Shown here in pieces: positions 1 through 6,281 of a DNA stretch of 21,565 nt. The DNA is taken from positions 1 through 21,565 of IMG/VR virus record IMGVR_UViG_3300042914_001976, one strand, 5' to 3'. The stretch is from a virus. A program made the translations under genes and the position numbers. The notes beneath the pieces were generated by a model, which saw nothing but the letters and a program-made list of their open reading frames with translations, was not told where the DNA came from and made no database searches. Position 1 is the stretch's first letter, and the number at the start of each line of letters is the position of its first letter.

Positions 1-17
1 CGGGGCATGGAGGAGCC

Positions 18-494
18 TCACTTGGTGTCTTCGGGCATCTCCTCTGCCGTCACCGACGCCACGCGGTCGCCGAGGTAGCAGAAGAGGTGCCCGAGGCTGA
101 GGCGCAGCGCGCGCCCAGCGGCACGCGTCGAGGCCATGGCGCGCCGGGCGAACTGGGGGCGCGAACCCCACGGCTTCTCGTCATCGGTCACGATACCCGA
201 GCCCCGCCCGATGATGGTTCCCGTCTCGATGTCGAGGATCTCGGCGGTGGCCTCCCAACCGCTGATGCCGCCGCCGAAATCGACGCGCTTGACCTCGACC
301 TCGCGCACGGCGTAGCCCATGGCGTTGGCGATGAGCGTGGCCCCGGCGACTTGAACGTACTGCCGTCCCTGCAACGTGATGCAGTACCGCTCGGTCACCG
401 GCTTGCTGAGGGCTTGCACGATCCGCACTTGCTCCCGCAGGGGCTCAAGCGCCGCGACGGGCTGTGCCGGCAGTTTGGCCAGTTCACTGCTCAT
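18..494 (-). CDS. Phage early protein resembling ssDNA-annealing/recombination proteins (element B)
   Basis: 158 aa, not firmly recognised. The C-terminal half (about residues 110-155) has an Ala/Arg-rich helix with the core FARRAMASTRAAGRALR, followed by a short hydrophobic stretch and EEMP. From memory, a similar 'MAQTRA...GRALR...EEMP' pattern occurs in phage proteins of the Erf/RecT neighbourhood, so recombination or annealing is a guess from family resemblance. The ATG at 494 overlaps the stop of the upstream membrane peptide (ATGA), implying translational coupling behind the RHH gene. It occupies the position held in element A by an unrelated coiled-coil protein (16805-17197), so the two early operons diverge directly after the membrane peptide. 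The stop codon is followed by a possible next gene that leaves the window (GTG at 21 or ATG at 8); too little is present to choose. Confidence 0.6.
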   Translation of the reverse strand: MSSELAKLPAQPVAALEPLREQVRIVQALSKPVTERYCITLQGRQYVQVAGATLIANAMGYAVREVEVKRVDFGGGISGWEATAEILDIETGTIIGRGSGIVTDDEKPWGSRPQFARRAMASTRAAGRALRLSLGHLFCYLGDRVASVTAEEMPEDTK

Positions 495-756
495 CGGACC
501 TCCCGGTCATCGAAGAGCGGCCACACAACGCAGAGGCCGACAAACGTGATTGCTGCCGCCGCGAGGGCGATTCCGATCCATTCTGCCATGGTCTGACTTC
601 CTTCCGAGCGATCTGCTCATTGAGGTTTCGGATCAGCACGAACCCCGCCAGCGCCTCGCGCACGATGTCAGCTCGGGAACGCCCAAGCTTTTGCGCGAGC
701 TCGGTGACGAGCGCGTGATCCTCATGAGAAACGGCGATTGCGTACCTCTTATCCAT
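484..756 (-). CDS. Ribbon-helix-helix-type DNA-binding protein, first gene of the early operon (element B)
   Basis: 90 aa as read. Residues 1-45 fit an Arc/MetJ/CopG-type fold: a short basic strand (MDKRYAIAVS), a first helix, GRSRADIVREALAGF as the second helix, and a hydrophobic end. Such proteins dimerise and bind palindromic operators. A 19-bp palindrome covers the -10 box and start codon of its own promoter (756-774), so autoregulation is likely. The C-terminal 40 residues are Ser/Arg-rich and are read out of frame over the tiny membrane peptide (491-589), so this tail may be a by-product of the overlap. The homologue at 17160-17450 has the same overlap. There is no clear ribosome binding site; the promoter geometry predicts a leaderless message. 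Confidence 0.65.
   Translation of the reverse strand: MDKRYAIAVSHEDHALVTELAQKLGRSRADIVREALAGFVLIRNLNEQIARKEVRPWQNGSESPSRRQQSRLSASALCGRSSMTGRSDEQ
491..589 (-). CDS. Tiny single-span membrane peptide nested in the 3' end of the RHH gene (element B)
   Basis: 32 aa, starting MAEWIGIAL and ending with a hydrophobic helix and then WPLFDDREVR. It overlaps the next gene at ATGA. It lies in a different frame inside the 3' part of the RHH reading frame (484-756). The element A counterpart at 17194-17283 (29 aa) has the same architecture: an N-terminal hydrophobic helix, then C-x-[VI]-WPL-[FL]-DDR-x-VR, then ATGA coupling. Conservation of the peptide, its stop and its coupling argues that it is translated. 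Function unknown; one membrane span with a charged, probably cytoplasmic C-terminus. Confidence 0.6.
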   Translation of the reverse strand: MAEWIGIALAAAAITFVGLCVVWPLFDDREVR

Positions 757-793
757 TCTTAGCCACGCTAAGAAGATCGGCTAGACCCGTCAA
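756..793 (-). promoter_or_regulatory. Early promoter with overlapping palindromic operator (element B)
   Basis: On the minus strand TTGACG (788-793), a 17-bp spacer and TAGCGT (765-770) form a sigma70-like promoter. The -10 box ends 8 nt before the RHH start codon, so the transcript would begin at or next to the ATG. A perfect palindrome with 8-bp arms and a 3-bp centre (756-774) spans the -10 box and the A of the start codon region, a natural RHH operator. The TGA stop of the preceding Cys-rich gene is part of the -35 hexamer. Layout and spacing match 17451-17485, but the palindrome differs. Confidence 0.6.
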
Positions 794-1041
794 GGGGCTT
801 GAGCGGGAAACCGATCATTCAGCGATTTCCTTCGCTCGGCGCACCCGCAGTCGGGGGCGACGGCATGGACCACGGCCGCCACGCCCGTCGCCCTGGCGAC
901 CGCGTGCACCACGTCGCCGAGGCCGCGCGCGGGGCCGTCGTAGTGCTCGCAGACGCTGCAGACGCCCGGCGAAGGCCGCAGCCTGTGCGCGACCGACAGC
1001 GGCTCAGTACACCATCCATCGGCGAGCTTTGAACACGTCAT
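790..1041 (-). CDS. Small Cys-rich phage protein with CxxC and CxC motifs (element B)
   Basis: 83 aa. The ATG at 1041 overlaps the stop of the larger Cys-rich gene (ATGA). Features are VCSVC near residues 27-31, the segment GPARGLGDVVHAVA, and a C-terminal DCGCAERRKSLNDRF. The paralogue at 17482-17733 is also 83 aa and keeps VCxVCxHY, GPARGLGDVVHAVA and DCGCxxRRxxLNxxFP. From memory, the C-terminal CGC..RR..LN motif is common in small phage proteins of unknown role. The paired cysteines could bind zinc or iron. It is the last gene of the late operon; its stop codon lies in the -35 box of the next promoter. Confidence 0.75.
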   Translation of the reverse strand: MTCSKLADGWCTEPLSVAHRLRPSPGVCSVCEHYDGPARGLGDVVHAVARATGVAAVVHAVAPDCGCAERRKSLNDRFPAQAP

Positions 1042-1721
1042 AGGATCTGCATCGTCCCTGCGTTCGCGAAGATGTTGGCATAGGCAACGCTGTTGCCAAA
1101 ATTGCACTGTGCACGGACCACCAGGTCTCCGGGCGCGTAGTCACGTTCCGCGATTTCTCCCGTCGTGCTGGTGGCGCGCCACACAAATCTGTCGAAATCA
1201 AGCGTGCCCGGCGCAGCGCACGATACGAAATCCTTCCTGTACAGCGCCAACAGGTTCCAGTTTCTGCCGAAGAACGGGCTTGCCGTGCAGTTGACCGTCG
1301 ACGTGGTCCAAAGTCCGACTTGCGCCTGCCATTCGCATCGATTGATGTCGTTGTTCAGCCCTGTGAACTGGTCGGGCTTCAGCAATGTGTAGCTCGACTG
1401 CGTCTGGTCGTTCTGCGGTCCAGTGCAGGAACTGCTGCAGAATGCCGCCGGCGTGTACTGCGGCAACGTCCTTGTGTACACAGCCGCCACGTCGCGGCAC
1501 GTGCCTACGCCTACGGGCGAGAGCACCCGCGTAGCGCCGTCCGAGTGCGTCGTGCTTGGTGCTCGATGGACGTTGCTGCTGCCGCAAGCAGGGCATAGGT
1601 CTGCGTCCACCAGGTTGTACGCGCCCGTCCACCGCGCGCTGTACACGTTTGCGTTGCAGGGACATTCGCCGCACGCCGGCGGCCCGCCCGGCCCGCAGCA
1701 GCATGCCTGGTGGTGGCTCAC
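1038..1721 (-). CDS. Large Cys-rich late protein, function unknown (element B)
   Basis: 227 aa from a GTG at 1721, which overlaps the stop of the lipoprotein gene (GTGA). This start leaves MSHHQACCCGPGG at the N-terminus and matches the GTG start of the homologue at 17730-18320 (MTIARTCCCEGEPPG). I count 15 cysteines, clustered at the N-terminus (CCC, then several C pairs) and spaced through a Trp/Thr/Ser-rich body suggesting beta structure. No signal peptide or membrane span. The position after the lysis-like cassette says it is late-expressed. It could be a disulfide- or metal-stabilised virion or surface protein. Only the N-terminal Cys cluster and the general composition are conserved between A and B, so it evolves fast. 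Confidence 0.65.
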   Translation of the reverse strand: MSHHQACCCGPGGPPACGECPCNANVYSARWTGAYNLVDADLCPACGSSNVHRAPSTTHSDGATRVLSPVGVGTCRDVAAVYTRTLPQYTPAAFCSSSCTGPQNDQTQSSYTLLKPDQFTGLNNDINRCEWQAQVGLWTTSTVNCTASPFFGRNWNLLALYRKDFVSCAAPGTLDFDRFVWRATSTTGEIAERDYAPGDLVVRAQCNFGNSVAYANIFANAGTMQIL

Positions 1722-2011
1722 TCCTCGGCCTCCACAAAAGACGGCGGCACCAGGTACCACCCCTCCGGCAGTTCGACGCGGTTGTCGCCGAGCCGCCACT
1801 GTGCGCCCTCGAGGGAGTAGACACGCGCTCGAGCGCATGGCCCGATGCGGACTGGGCTACCTTCGGAAACGAGCACCGTGCGCGTGCAGCCAGTCGCGCA
1901 AGCGACGGCCAGCAACGCGGAGATGACGGCCCCTGCCGCCGTCGACGGCCGTCCCTTGCCGCTCCGCGAACCACGCGAGCAGTCCGCGCACGATGCCCGT
2001 GAGGAGATCAC
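1718..2011 (-). CDS. Putative lipoprotein, o-spanin-like position (element B)
   Basis: 97 aa from a GTG at 2011, overlapping the stop of the holin-like gene (GTGA). After an Arg/Ser-rich N-terminal stretch, residues 27-41 are hydrophobic and end in CATGC, a plausible lipobox with the acceptor Cys at residue 42. The mature part contains EGSPVRIG and ends PEGWYLVPPSFVEAEE. The homologue 18317-18592 also has its lipobox Cys at residue 42 and keeps QGSPVRI and the GWY motif. A short lipoprotein next to a holin-like protein and a membrane-anchored coiled coil fits an outer-membrane spanin, but the family is not identified and the N-region is longer than usual. Confidence 0.6.
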   Translation of the reverse strand: MISSRASCADCSRGSRSGKGRPSTAAGAVISALLAVACATGCTRTVLVSEGSPVRIGPCARARVYSLEGAQWRLGDNRVELPEGWYLVPPSFVEAEE

Positions 2012-2175
2012 GCACGCGGCTCCGCGTCCTTCGCGAGGATCAGGCCGACGCCCGCGATGATCGCCGACACGGCCGCCGGCCAGTCGACTGCGTCCGGCCA
2101 TCCATTGAGGATGCCTGCCGCCGCCGTCAGGATTGCCGCGATGCCTGCAAGCGTTGTCTTACGGTTGCCTTTCAT
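2008..2175 (-). CDS. Holin-like small membrane protein (element B)
   Basis: 55 aa from the ATG at 2175, preceded by AAAGG on the message. Basic N-terminus MKGNRKTT, first hydrophobic helix about residues 8-23, an acidic turn with Trp residues, a second helix about 32-48, and a charged end (KDAEPRA). From memory, proteins with 'KTTLAGIAAILTA...GIGLILAKDA' are frequent in phage lysis regions and often called holin-like; this is not experimentally secured. It differs from the element A copy (18589-18756) at only a few residues, making it the best conserved gene of the cassette after the fibre. It overlaps the previous gene by 17 bp. Confidence 0.65.
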   Translation of the reverse strand: MKGNRKTTLAGIAAILTAAAGILNGWPDAVDWPAAVSAIIAGVGLILAKDAEPRA

Positions 2176-2341
2176 TGATCCGCCTTTCAAGCGCGGCAAT
2201 CCGCGCTTCGTAGCGCTTCATCTCGGACTGGATCTGCGTGAGCATGACCTCGACGCGCGTGAGCTTCGCAACGACGATAAACGTGGTGCCGATGACGGCA
2301 CCGACGATGCTCACGACGGCCGCGAGGTCTGCCACGTTCAT
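2159..2341 (-). CDS. Membrane-anchored coiled-coil protein, i-spanin/XhlA-like (element B)
   Basis: 60 aa. The ATG at 2341 overlaps the upstream stop (ATGA). Residues 4-25 form one membrane span; residues 27-58 are a charged amphipathic coiled coil (KLTRVEVMLTQIQSEMKRYE and following). The homologue 18740-18922 is exactly 60 aa and shares KLTRVEVML, the RIAALER heptads and the ERQP end. A single N-terminal anchor with a short coiled coil next to a holin-like and a lipoprotein gene fits an inner-membrane spanin or an XhlA-type lysis helper. No catalytic motif. Confidence 0.65.
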   Translation of the reverse strand: MNVADLAAVVSIVGAVIGTTFIVVAKLTRVEVMLTQIQSEMKRYEARIAALERRINERQP

Positions 2342-2646
2342 CCGAACAGCGGCCCGGGGTGGTTGCCGTCGACAATGATCTGCTTTACGTCGACGGCCGA
2401 AGTGGTGGTGGAACTGACCTCGTATGCGCCGGCGGCCACTGCGCTTCCAAGGCACAACGCCCTCGGAGATGTGGTGCCAGCGACAGGAATCCATGCTGCG
2501 GAACCAGCTCCGGCCACACGAACGCGGAAAACAGTGTCACCGAAGAGGTAAAGGGTTTCGGAAGCGTTGCATGCGACAGTCGTGGCGGTGAATGCGGGGT
2601 TCGCATTGTTCGCGGGCGCGGAAACAACGGTTATGGACTTGATCAT
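2338..2646 (-). CDS. Small tail-associated beta-rich protein (element B)
   Basis: 102 aa from the ATG at 2646 (MIKSITVVSAPAN...). No signal peptide or membrane span; the sequence is Ala/Thr/Val/Ser-rich with alternating hydrophobics, as in small virion beta-sandwich proteins. The positional homologue is 18924-19223 (99 aa); both start with a short Met-Ile segment and contain a central 'A.W.A...RV.G' stretch and a 'R(L/A)...A' region. Its place between fibre-associated protein and lysis cassette suggests a decoration or fibre-assembly role. No family recognised. Confidence 0.6.
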   Translation of the reverse strand: MIKSITVVSAPANNANPAFTATTVACNASETLYLFGDTVFRVRVAGAGSAAWIPVAGTTSPRALCLGSAVAAGAYEVSSTTTSAVDVKQIIVDGNHPGPLFG

Positions 2647-2659
2647 GTCTGGTACTCCA

Positions 2660-2998
2660 TCAGGGAACGACGTAGAAAGTGCCTTCCGAGTAGCGCGTCG
2701 TGACGCTCGCGGAAGTGCCCTGCAGGGCGTAGACGCCGTACTGCGGCGCGGACATGAGCGACGTGACCGAGTCATCGAACGTGCACACAATGTTTGTGTG
2801 CTGGCCCGACAGGCTCGTCGTGATCGTGCTATCCAGCGAGGAAAGGTTGAACACCTCGGTGCTAGAGCTGTGCGAGGGCTTGCCGATCAGCGTGAAGCTG
2901 TGCCCGGTAAGGTTCGCGTCAACGTGCACCGTGAAGGTGTAGTTCGCGCCCCTCTGAAGGACAAAGTCGCGCTGTGGGCTGTCTGCGTCATGCGCCAT
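2660..2998 (-). CDS. Fibre-adjacent beta-sandwich phage protein (element B)
   Basis: 112 aa starting MAHDADSPQRDFVLQRGANY, six bases downstream of the fibre stop. It follows a widespread phage pattern: 'QRGA..tF.v....' strand, a central 'G.a...' region, a 'Y.VYAL' strand and a terminal EGTFYVVP strand. The element A homologue 19226-19579 shows the pattern more clearly (IQQGATFSF, VYDIEVQD, LEGTVYITPEATR). Proteins of this type usually sit beside tail-fibre genes; biochemical function is unknown. A terminal 'GT..v.P' strand suggests a baseplate or fibre-attachment fold. Confidence 0.65.
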   Translation of the reverse strand: MAHDADSPQRDFVLQRGANYTFTVHVDANLTGHSFTLIGKPSHSSSTEVFNLSSLDSTITTSLSGQHTNIVCTFDDSVTSLMSAPQYGVYALQGTSASVTTRYSEGTFYVVP

Positions 2999-3003
2999 GG
3001 TCG

Positions 3004-3736
3004 ATCATCCGAAACAGAGGGTGCGAACTCGGACAAACCCCGCGCCGCCAGCGCCGCCGGCACCGCCTGCGGTCGATCCCTTGCCACCGCCGCCGCCGCC
3101 GCCGCCACGGACGGCCGCGCCGCCAGCGCCGCCTGTCCCCGAAGTGTGTCTGGCGCCGCCGCCACCGCCGTTGCCGAAGCCGGTCACGGTGTCGAAGCCT
3201 CCGGCAGTGCCCGCCACGCCAGTCGTGCCGCTTCCGCCGCTTGCTCCCCCGCCGCCGCGCTTGATCTGGTAGTCGTAGGTCGCATCGGCTTCACCAGATG
3301 CAGCCTTGCCGCCGGCACCAGCTGCGCCGTCAGTCGCTCCCGATCCGCCTCCACCAGGGCCCATCGGTCGGCCAACGCGGCCGTCTTCGCCACCTTCAGC
3401 GCCTTGGCCAAAGAATCCACCGCTCGGCGCGCCAATGTCGTTGGTCAACTGCCAGAAGATTGCTCCCGTCTCGCTGTCCGATCCGCCGACGGGAGCTCCC
3501 ACGAACGCCCCAGGCGCGTACAGCTTGGTGCCGAAAGAAGTTGTTGAACTGCTCGACCATGTACCGGCGGCCATCGCGGCACCACAAGTGACGGTTTCGG
3601 TAGCAGACAGATCCGCAGCGATGAAAGTCTTGCTTGAAATTCGACCAGCATTGCCGCCGCGACCACCGTTGGTCGTGTCGCCAGCTGTGCCAGCTTCGCC
3701 ACCACCGCACATCGTGACCTCGACCCACAGCGCGTT
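3004..3736. repeat. 733-bp perfect direct repeat, copy 1
   Basis: By line-by-line comparison, 3004-3736 equals 19585-20317 (offset 16,581) without a mismatch. It starts one base outside the fibre stop codon and ends at codon 69. The next 204 bp of the same gene carry 20 differences, and the genes on both sides are much more diverged. It bounds the 16.6-kb element A. Confidence 0.95.
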
Positions 3737-3940
3737 TGCCGGCTTGGTCCACGTGCCGCTGCTGGTGAAATCCTGCGTGTTGACGGTAAGCGTGCCGCCG
3801 CCGCCGATCTCCACGCCGCCGGCGGTCGTGCCGTCGCCGACGTAGAGCTTCTTGGTGTCAGTCGTGTAGATAGGCTCGCCCTGCTCGGGCGTGATCGAGG
3901 TGCGGTCGGCGGCCACGCCGCGTCGGAGCTTGAGTGCCAT
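3005..3940 (-). CDS. Glycine-rich tail fibre / receptor-binding protein, copy 1
   Basis: 311 aa. Residues 1-48 (MALKLRRG..., ITPEQGEPIYTTDTKKLYVG, DGTTAGG) match the N-terminal attachment domain found in many tail fibres, including the Mtd-type N-domain. Residues 60-85 contain the 'SGTWTKP...WVEVTMCGGG' entry strand of polyglycine adhesins. The rest is long Gly runs alternating with short loops and ends GFVRVRTLCFG, the layout expected for a polyglycine-helix sandwich that presents host-binding loops. Residues 69-311 are encoded by DNA identical to copy 2 (19586-20521), while the first 68 residues differ at five positions (about 90% DNA identity). Poly-Gly produces CCG/CCGCC repeats on the plus strand. 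Confidence 0.85.
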   Translation of the reverse strand: MALKLRRGVAADRTSITPEQGEPIYTTDTKKLYVGDGTTAGGVEIGGGGTLTVNTQDFTSSGTWTKPANALWVEVTMCGGGEAGTAGDTTNGGRGGNAGRISSKTFIAADLSATETVTCGAAMAAGTWSSSSTTSFGTKLYAPGAFVGAPVGGSDSETGAIFWQLTNDIGAPSGGFFGQGAEGGEDGRVGRPMGPGGGGSGATDGAAGAGGKAASGEADATYDYQIKRGGGGASGGSGTTGVAGTAGGFDTVTGFGNGGGGGARHTSGTGGAGGAAVRGGGGGGGGKGSTAGGAGGAGGAGFVRVRTLCFG

Positions 3941-3941
3941 G

Positions 3942-4604
3942 TCAGAAGGTCCCCATGTCGTTGGAGGGTAGGTACGGGCTCGCGAACGTCTGGAAGTCGA
4001 GGTCGTTCAGCGGGAAGGCGAATGTCGCGTAGTCGTAGGGATTGATCGCCCCGAAATCCCTGTCGCCCTCCTCCGCGTCGAACGTGCCCGCCTCAAAGTC
4101 GTTCGTCGGGAAGAAGAATGTTCCGAAGTCGTCGCCCGCGTCGAGCGGCGTCGTGCACTGGCCGTCGATCGCGTTCGGCGCGTAGAAGACCCACATCGCC
4201 TCGCCGCCGGCGCCCGAGACGATCGCCCGGTTCTGGGGGAAGATGATCACATATCCCGTGATCGGACGCACGAAGAAACCCGCGGGAATGTTGGCGGGGT
4301 CTATGCCGGGACCGATGTAGCCGGCGCTGTTGAATCCCTCGCAGACGTTGAGCGCCTGCCCGGTGTACCAGGTCTCGGCGGGCCGCACCGCGAAGGCGTT
4401 TCCCGTGCCGACGGTCGTCGGTTGGACCTCGGCCATGCTCCACGTGTAGAGCCACCGGTAGGTCCCGATCGACGTGTAGCTCTCGATCCTCGCGATGAAG
4501 AACTGCGGGCGCGCCTCTCGCACGCGGTCGATCGCCTCGGCGTCGCCCGACACGTCGGCGCGGCTGTAGGCGTGGTTCAGCTTGTTGAGCTGCGTGCGGT
4601 TCAC
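3942..4604 (-). CDS. Tail tip protein upstream of the fibre (element A)
   Basis: 220 aa from a GTG at 4604, overlapping the previous stop (GTGA). The middle (about 35-150) is beta-rich with aromatic and Gly residues. The last 60 residues hold short D-F-G-T-F type repeats (DDFGTFFFP, NDFEAGTFD, DYATFAFP, DMGTF). The homologue 20521-21153 shares the C-terminus strongly (EEGxxDxGAxNxYDYATFAFPxNDLDF) but little of the N-terminal half. Location between the tail-tip protein and the fibre suggests a connector or short fibre; the conserved C-terminus may bind the conserved fibre N-domain. No enzyme motif. Confidence 0.7.
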   Translation of the reverse strand: MNRTQLNKLNHAYSRADVSGDAEAIDRVREARPQFFIARIESYTSIGTYRWLYTWSMAEVQPTTVGTGNAFAVRPAETWYTGQALNVCEGFNSAGYIGPGIDPANIPAGFFVRPITGYVIIFPQNRAIVSGAGGEAMWVFYAPNAIDGQCTTPLDAGDDFGTFFFPTNDFEAGTFDAEEGDRDFGAINPYDYATFAFPLNDLDFQTFASPYLPSNDMGTF

Positions 4605-5533
4605 GGGTAGGTGAGGTAGGTGCCCTCGAGCGCCATCTGCTTCGCGAGGACGGAGTCGGTGTTGGTGTTGAAAATCACGTTGAGGTCGGCGTTACCGCGG
4701 TTCAAGCCGGTCCAGAAGACAAACTTGGCCTTCTTCGTCGAGCCGTCGATGATCGGGAGTCCGTTCGTGTCGTACTCGGGCACCTGGTTGCAGTCGCGCC
4801 AGTAGTCCCACCGGAAGTTGTAGGTGACGCGGTAGTACTCGTCGCGGATGTTGGTGACCGTCGCGGAAGTGCAGAACACTTCGTAGGCGCCCCAGTGCAG
4901 AAACGTGGTGTTGTTCCACTTGCCCTGCACGGTGTTGATCTTGTCATAGACCGCGACGAGCGTTCCCGCGGCGGTGTTGCTTGTGTCTTGGACCATGGAG
5001 ATCCGCACATCCATCGTGGGAACGCGGACCTGGGTTGGCTTGCCCGCGTCGTCGATGCCTGTCCCGCCGATGTTCACGCTCTTCCCATAGATGTAGCTCG
5101 GCGCGACGGCGAATCCGCCCAGACTCGAGGCGGTGCGCCATGCCTGCATCGTGCGCTCGCCCGCCTCCATGTCGACCGTCACGGGCAAGACGAGCTTGTC
5201 GGAGCCGCCGCCGCCCGAGATGTTCGCCCACGTGTACTCGCTCGAGTACGTGGCAATCACGTCGAACACGTAGCCCTTCGAGCCGAGCACGGGGTCGATC
5301 TGGAACGCGCGGAGCCGCAGCGTCGTGGTTTTCGAGGACGTCGAGAACACCGTCCCGGGGATCGGGTCGCCGGGCTCTCCGCACGTGGCGTCCTGGATCG
5401 ACTTCGCGGAGCTCGACAGCGTGAGGGAGAGCGCAATGTCGGAGACCACTCGCCACTGGATCACGAATCCCTGCGACGTGCTCGGCCCGCCGTCGGTCCA
5501 CTGGGTTCGTACGATGGTCGTGGTGAGTGCCAT
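4601..5533 (-). CDS. Tail protein downstream of the tape measure (element A)
   Basis: 310 aa, beginning four bases after the tape-measure stop. The N-terminal 90 residues and the rest are beta-rich, with an SGGGGSDKLVLPVTVD linker-like stretch about residue 105-120. The C-terminal third contains DEYYRVTYNFRWDYWRDCNQ. In small siphoviruses this position holds the distal tail protein or tail hub, so a hub/tip role is inferred from order only. The partial gene at 21153-21565 is its homologue (EFYEVVMDYLYDEYFHHSQ aligned to the same strand region). No lysozyme or peptidase motif. Confidence 0.7.
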   Translation of the reverse strand: MALTTTIVRTQWTDGGPSTSQGFVIQWRVVSDIALSLTLSSSAKSIQDATCGEPGDPIPGTVFSTSSKTTTLRLRAFQIDPVLGSKGYVFDVIATYSSEYTWANISGGGGSDKLVLPVTVDMEAGERTMQAWRTASSLGGFAVAPSYIYGKSVNIGGTGIDDAGKPTQVRVPTMDVRISMVQDTSNTAAGTLVAVYDKINTVQGKWNNTTFLHWGAYEVFCTSATVTNIRDEYYRVTYNFRWDYWRDCNQVPEYDTNGLPIIDGSTKKAKFVFWTGLNRGNADLNVIFNTNTDSVLAKQMALEGTYLTYP

Positions 5534-5537
5534 GTGG

Positions 5538-6281
5538 TTACCGAGAAGTTAGCTTTGAAAGCTGATCTAGCATCGTCTGCGCGTTGATGAAGATGTCGTA
5601 TTGGGGTGCGGCTCCGATGCCGAGCGAGCGAGCTTCCTGCACCCCGATCGATCGCGAAATGGTTTCCGAAGTAGGAAAGCCTCCGGAAAGCAAAGTACCG
5701 AGAGCGGATCCGAATGCGCCTGGTCCATATTCGAAAAGGTTCTGAATGTTGCTGCGCCCGGTGCCGTAAAGCGCCCGCGATTGAGAGAAGGCACGGCCGA
5801 AGCCGATCGGTGCCGCGCCCATCTGCCTCGAGTACGCGGCGAGCGCCATGCCGCCCTCGCGCGTGAACCCAAGGCGGCGGAAGTCGGCATCGCTGATCGC
5901 GCCGCCGCGCACGGCGTCCGACGCCGCCTGGGCATCCGCTCGGAGCCGCGCGTAGCTGTCGGCAAGTGCGTTCATGCTGATCGCCGCCGCGGCCACGCCG
6001 CCGAAGGCGAGGCCCGCGCCGCCCATCGCACCGGCGGCCATGCCGAACTGGCCGAGACCGGCGACGGCGCCCAAGCCTTGCAGTGCCCTTCCGCCTACGC
6101 CGAGCTTCGTGAGGCTCTCAGCGAGCTGGTTCGCCTGTCCGCGCATCCCGCCGAGCGACGTCGTCGTCGAGGCCGCCTGCGTCTGGACGCGCTTCAGCGT
6201 GCGCGTGGCCCGCTCGCCTGCCTTCTCGAGGCCGGTCGAGTTGCCCGTGATCGCGATGTTTACGTTTGAGACCTTAGCCAT
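5538..6281 (-). CDS. Very short tail tape measure protein (element A)
   Basis: 247 aa. The N-terminus (NVNIAITGNSTGLEKAGERATRTLKRVQTQ) is typical of tape measure proteins: a strand, then a helix with TGLEKA..A...L. Residues 65-110 are an Ala/Gly/Met hydrophobic stretch, like the membrane-active part of tape measures. The position after the chaperone and gp10-like genes and before the tail-tip genes fits. Usual siphovirus tape measures exceed 600 residues; at about 0.15 nm per residue this one would specify a tail of roughly 37 nm. The ATG at 6281 overlaps the upstream gene by 8 bp. Confidence 0.75.
   Translation of the reverse strand: MAKVSNVNIAITGNSTGLEKAGERATRTLKRVQTQAASTTTSLGGMRGQANQLAESLTKLGVGGRALQGLGAVAGLGQFGMAAGAMGGAGLAFGGVAAAAISMNALADSYARLRADAQAASDAVRGGAISDADFRRLGFTREGGMALAAYSRQMGAAPIGFGRAFSQSRALYGTGRSNIQNLFEYGPGAFGSALGTLLSGGFPTSETISRSIGVQEARSLGIGAAPQYDIFINAQTMLDQLSKLTSR

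Noticed and set aside
757-793. Attachment site between tandem prophages
   Set aside because: Only about 30 bp separate the late and early operons, and they form a promoter conserved in both elements; no integrase or matching att core is present.
3060-3280. CCG/CCGCC microsatellite on the plus strand
   Set aside because: It is the codon pattern of polyglycine in the fibre, interrupted and frame-preserving.
3005-3940. Diversity-generating retroelement with an Mtd-like variable protein
   Set aside because: The N-domain resembles Mtd-type fibres, but there is no reverse transcriptase, no template repeat, and the two copies are identical rather than A-mutated.
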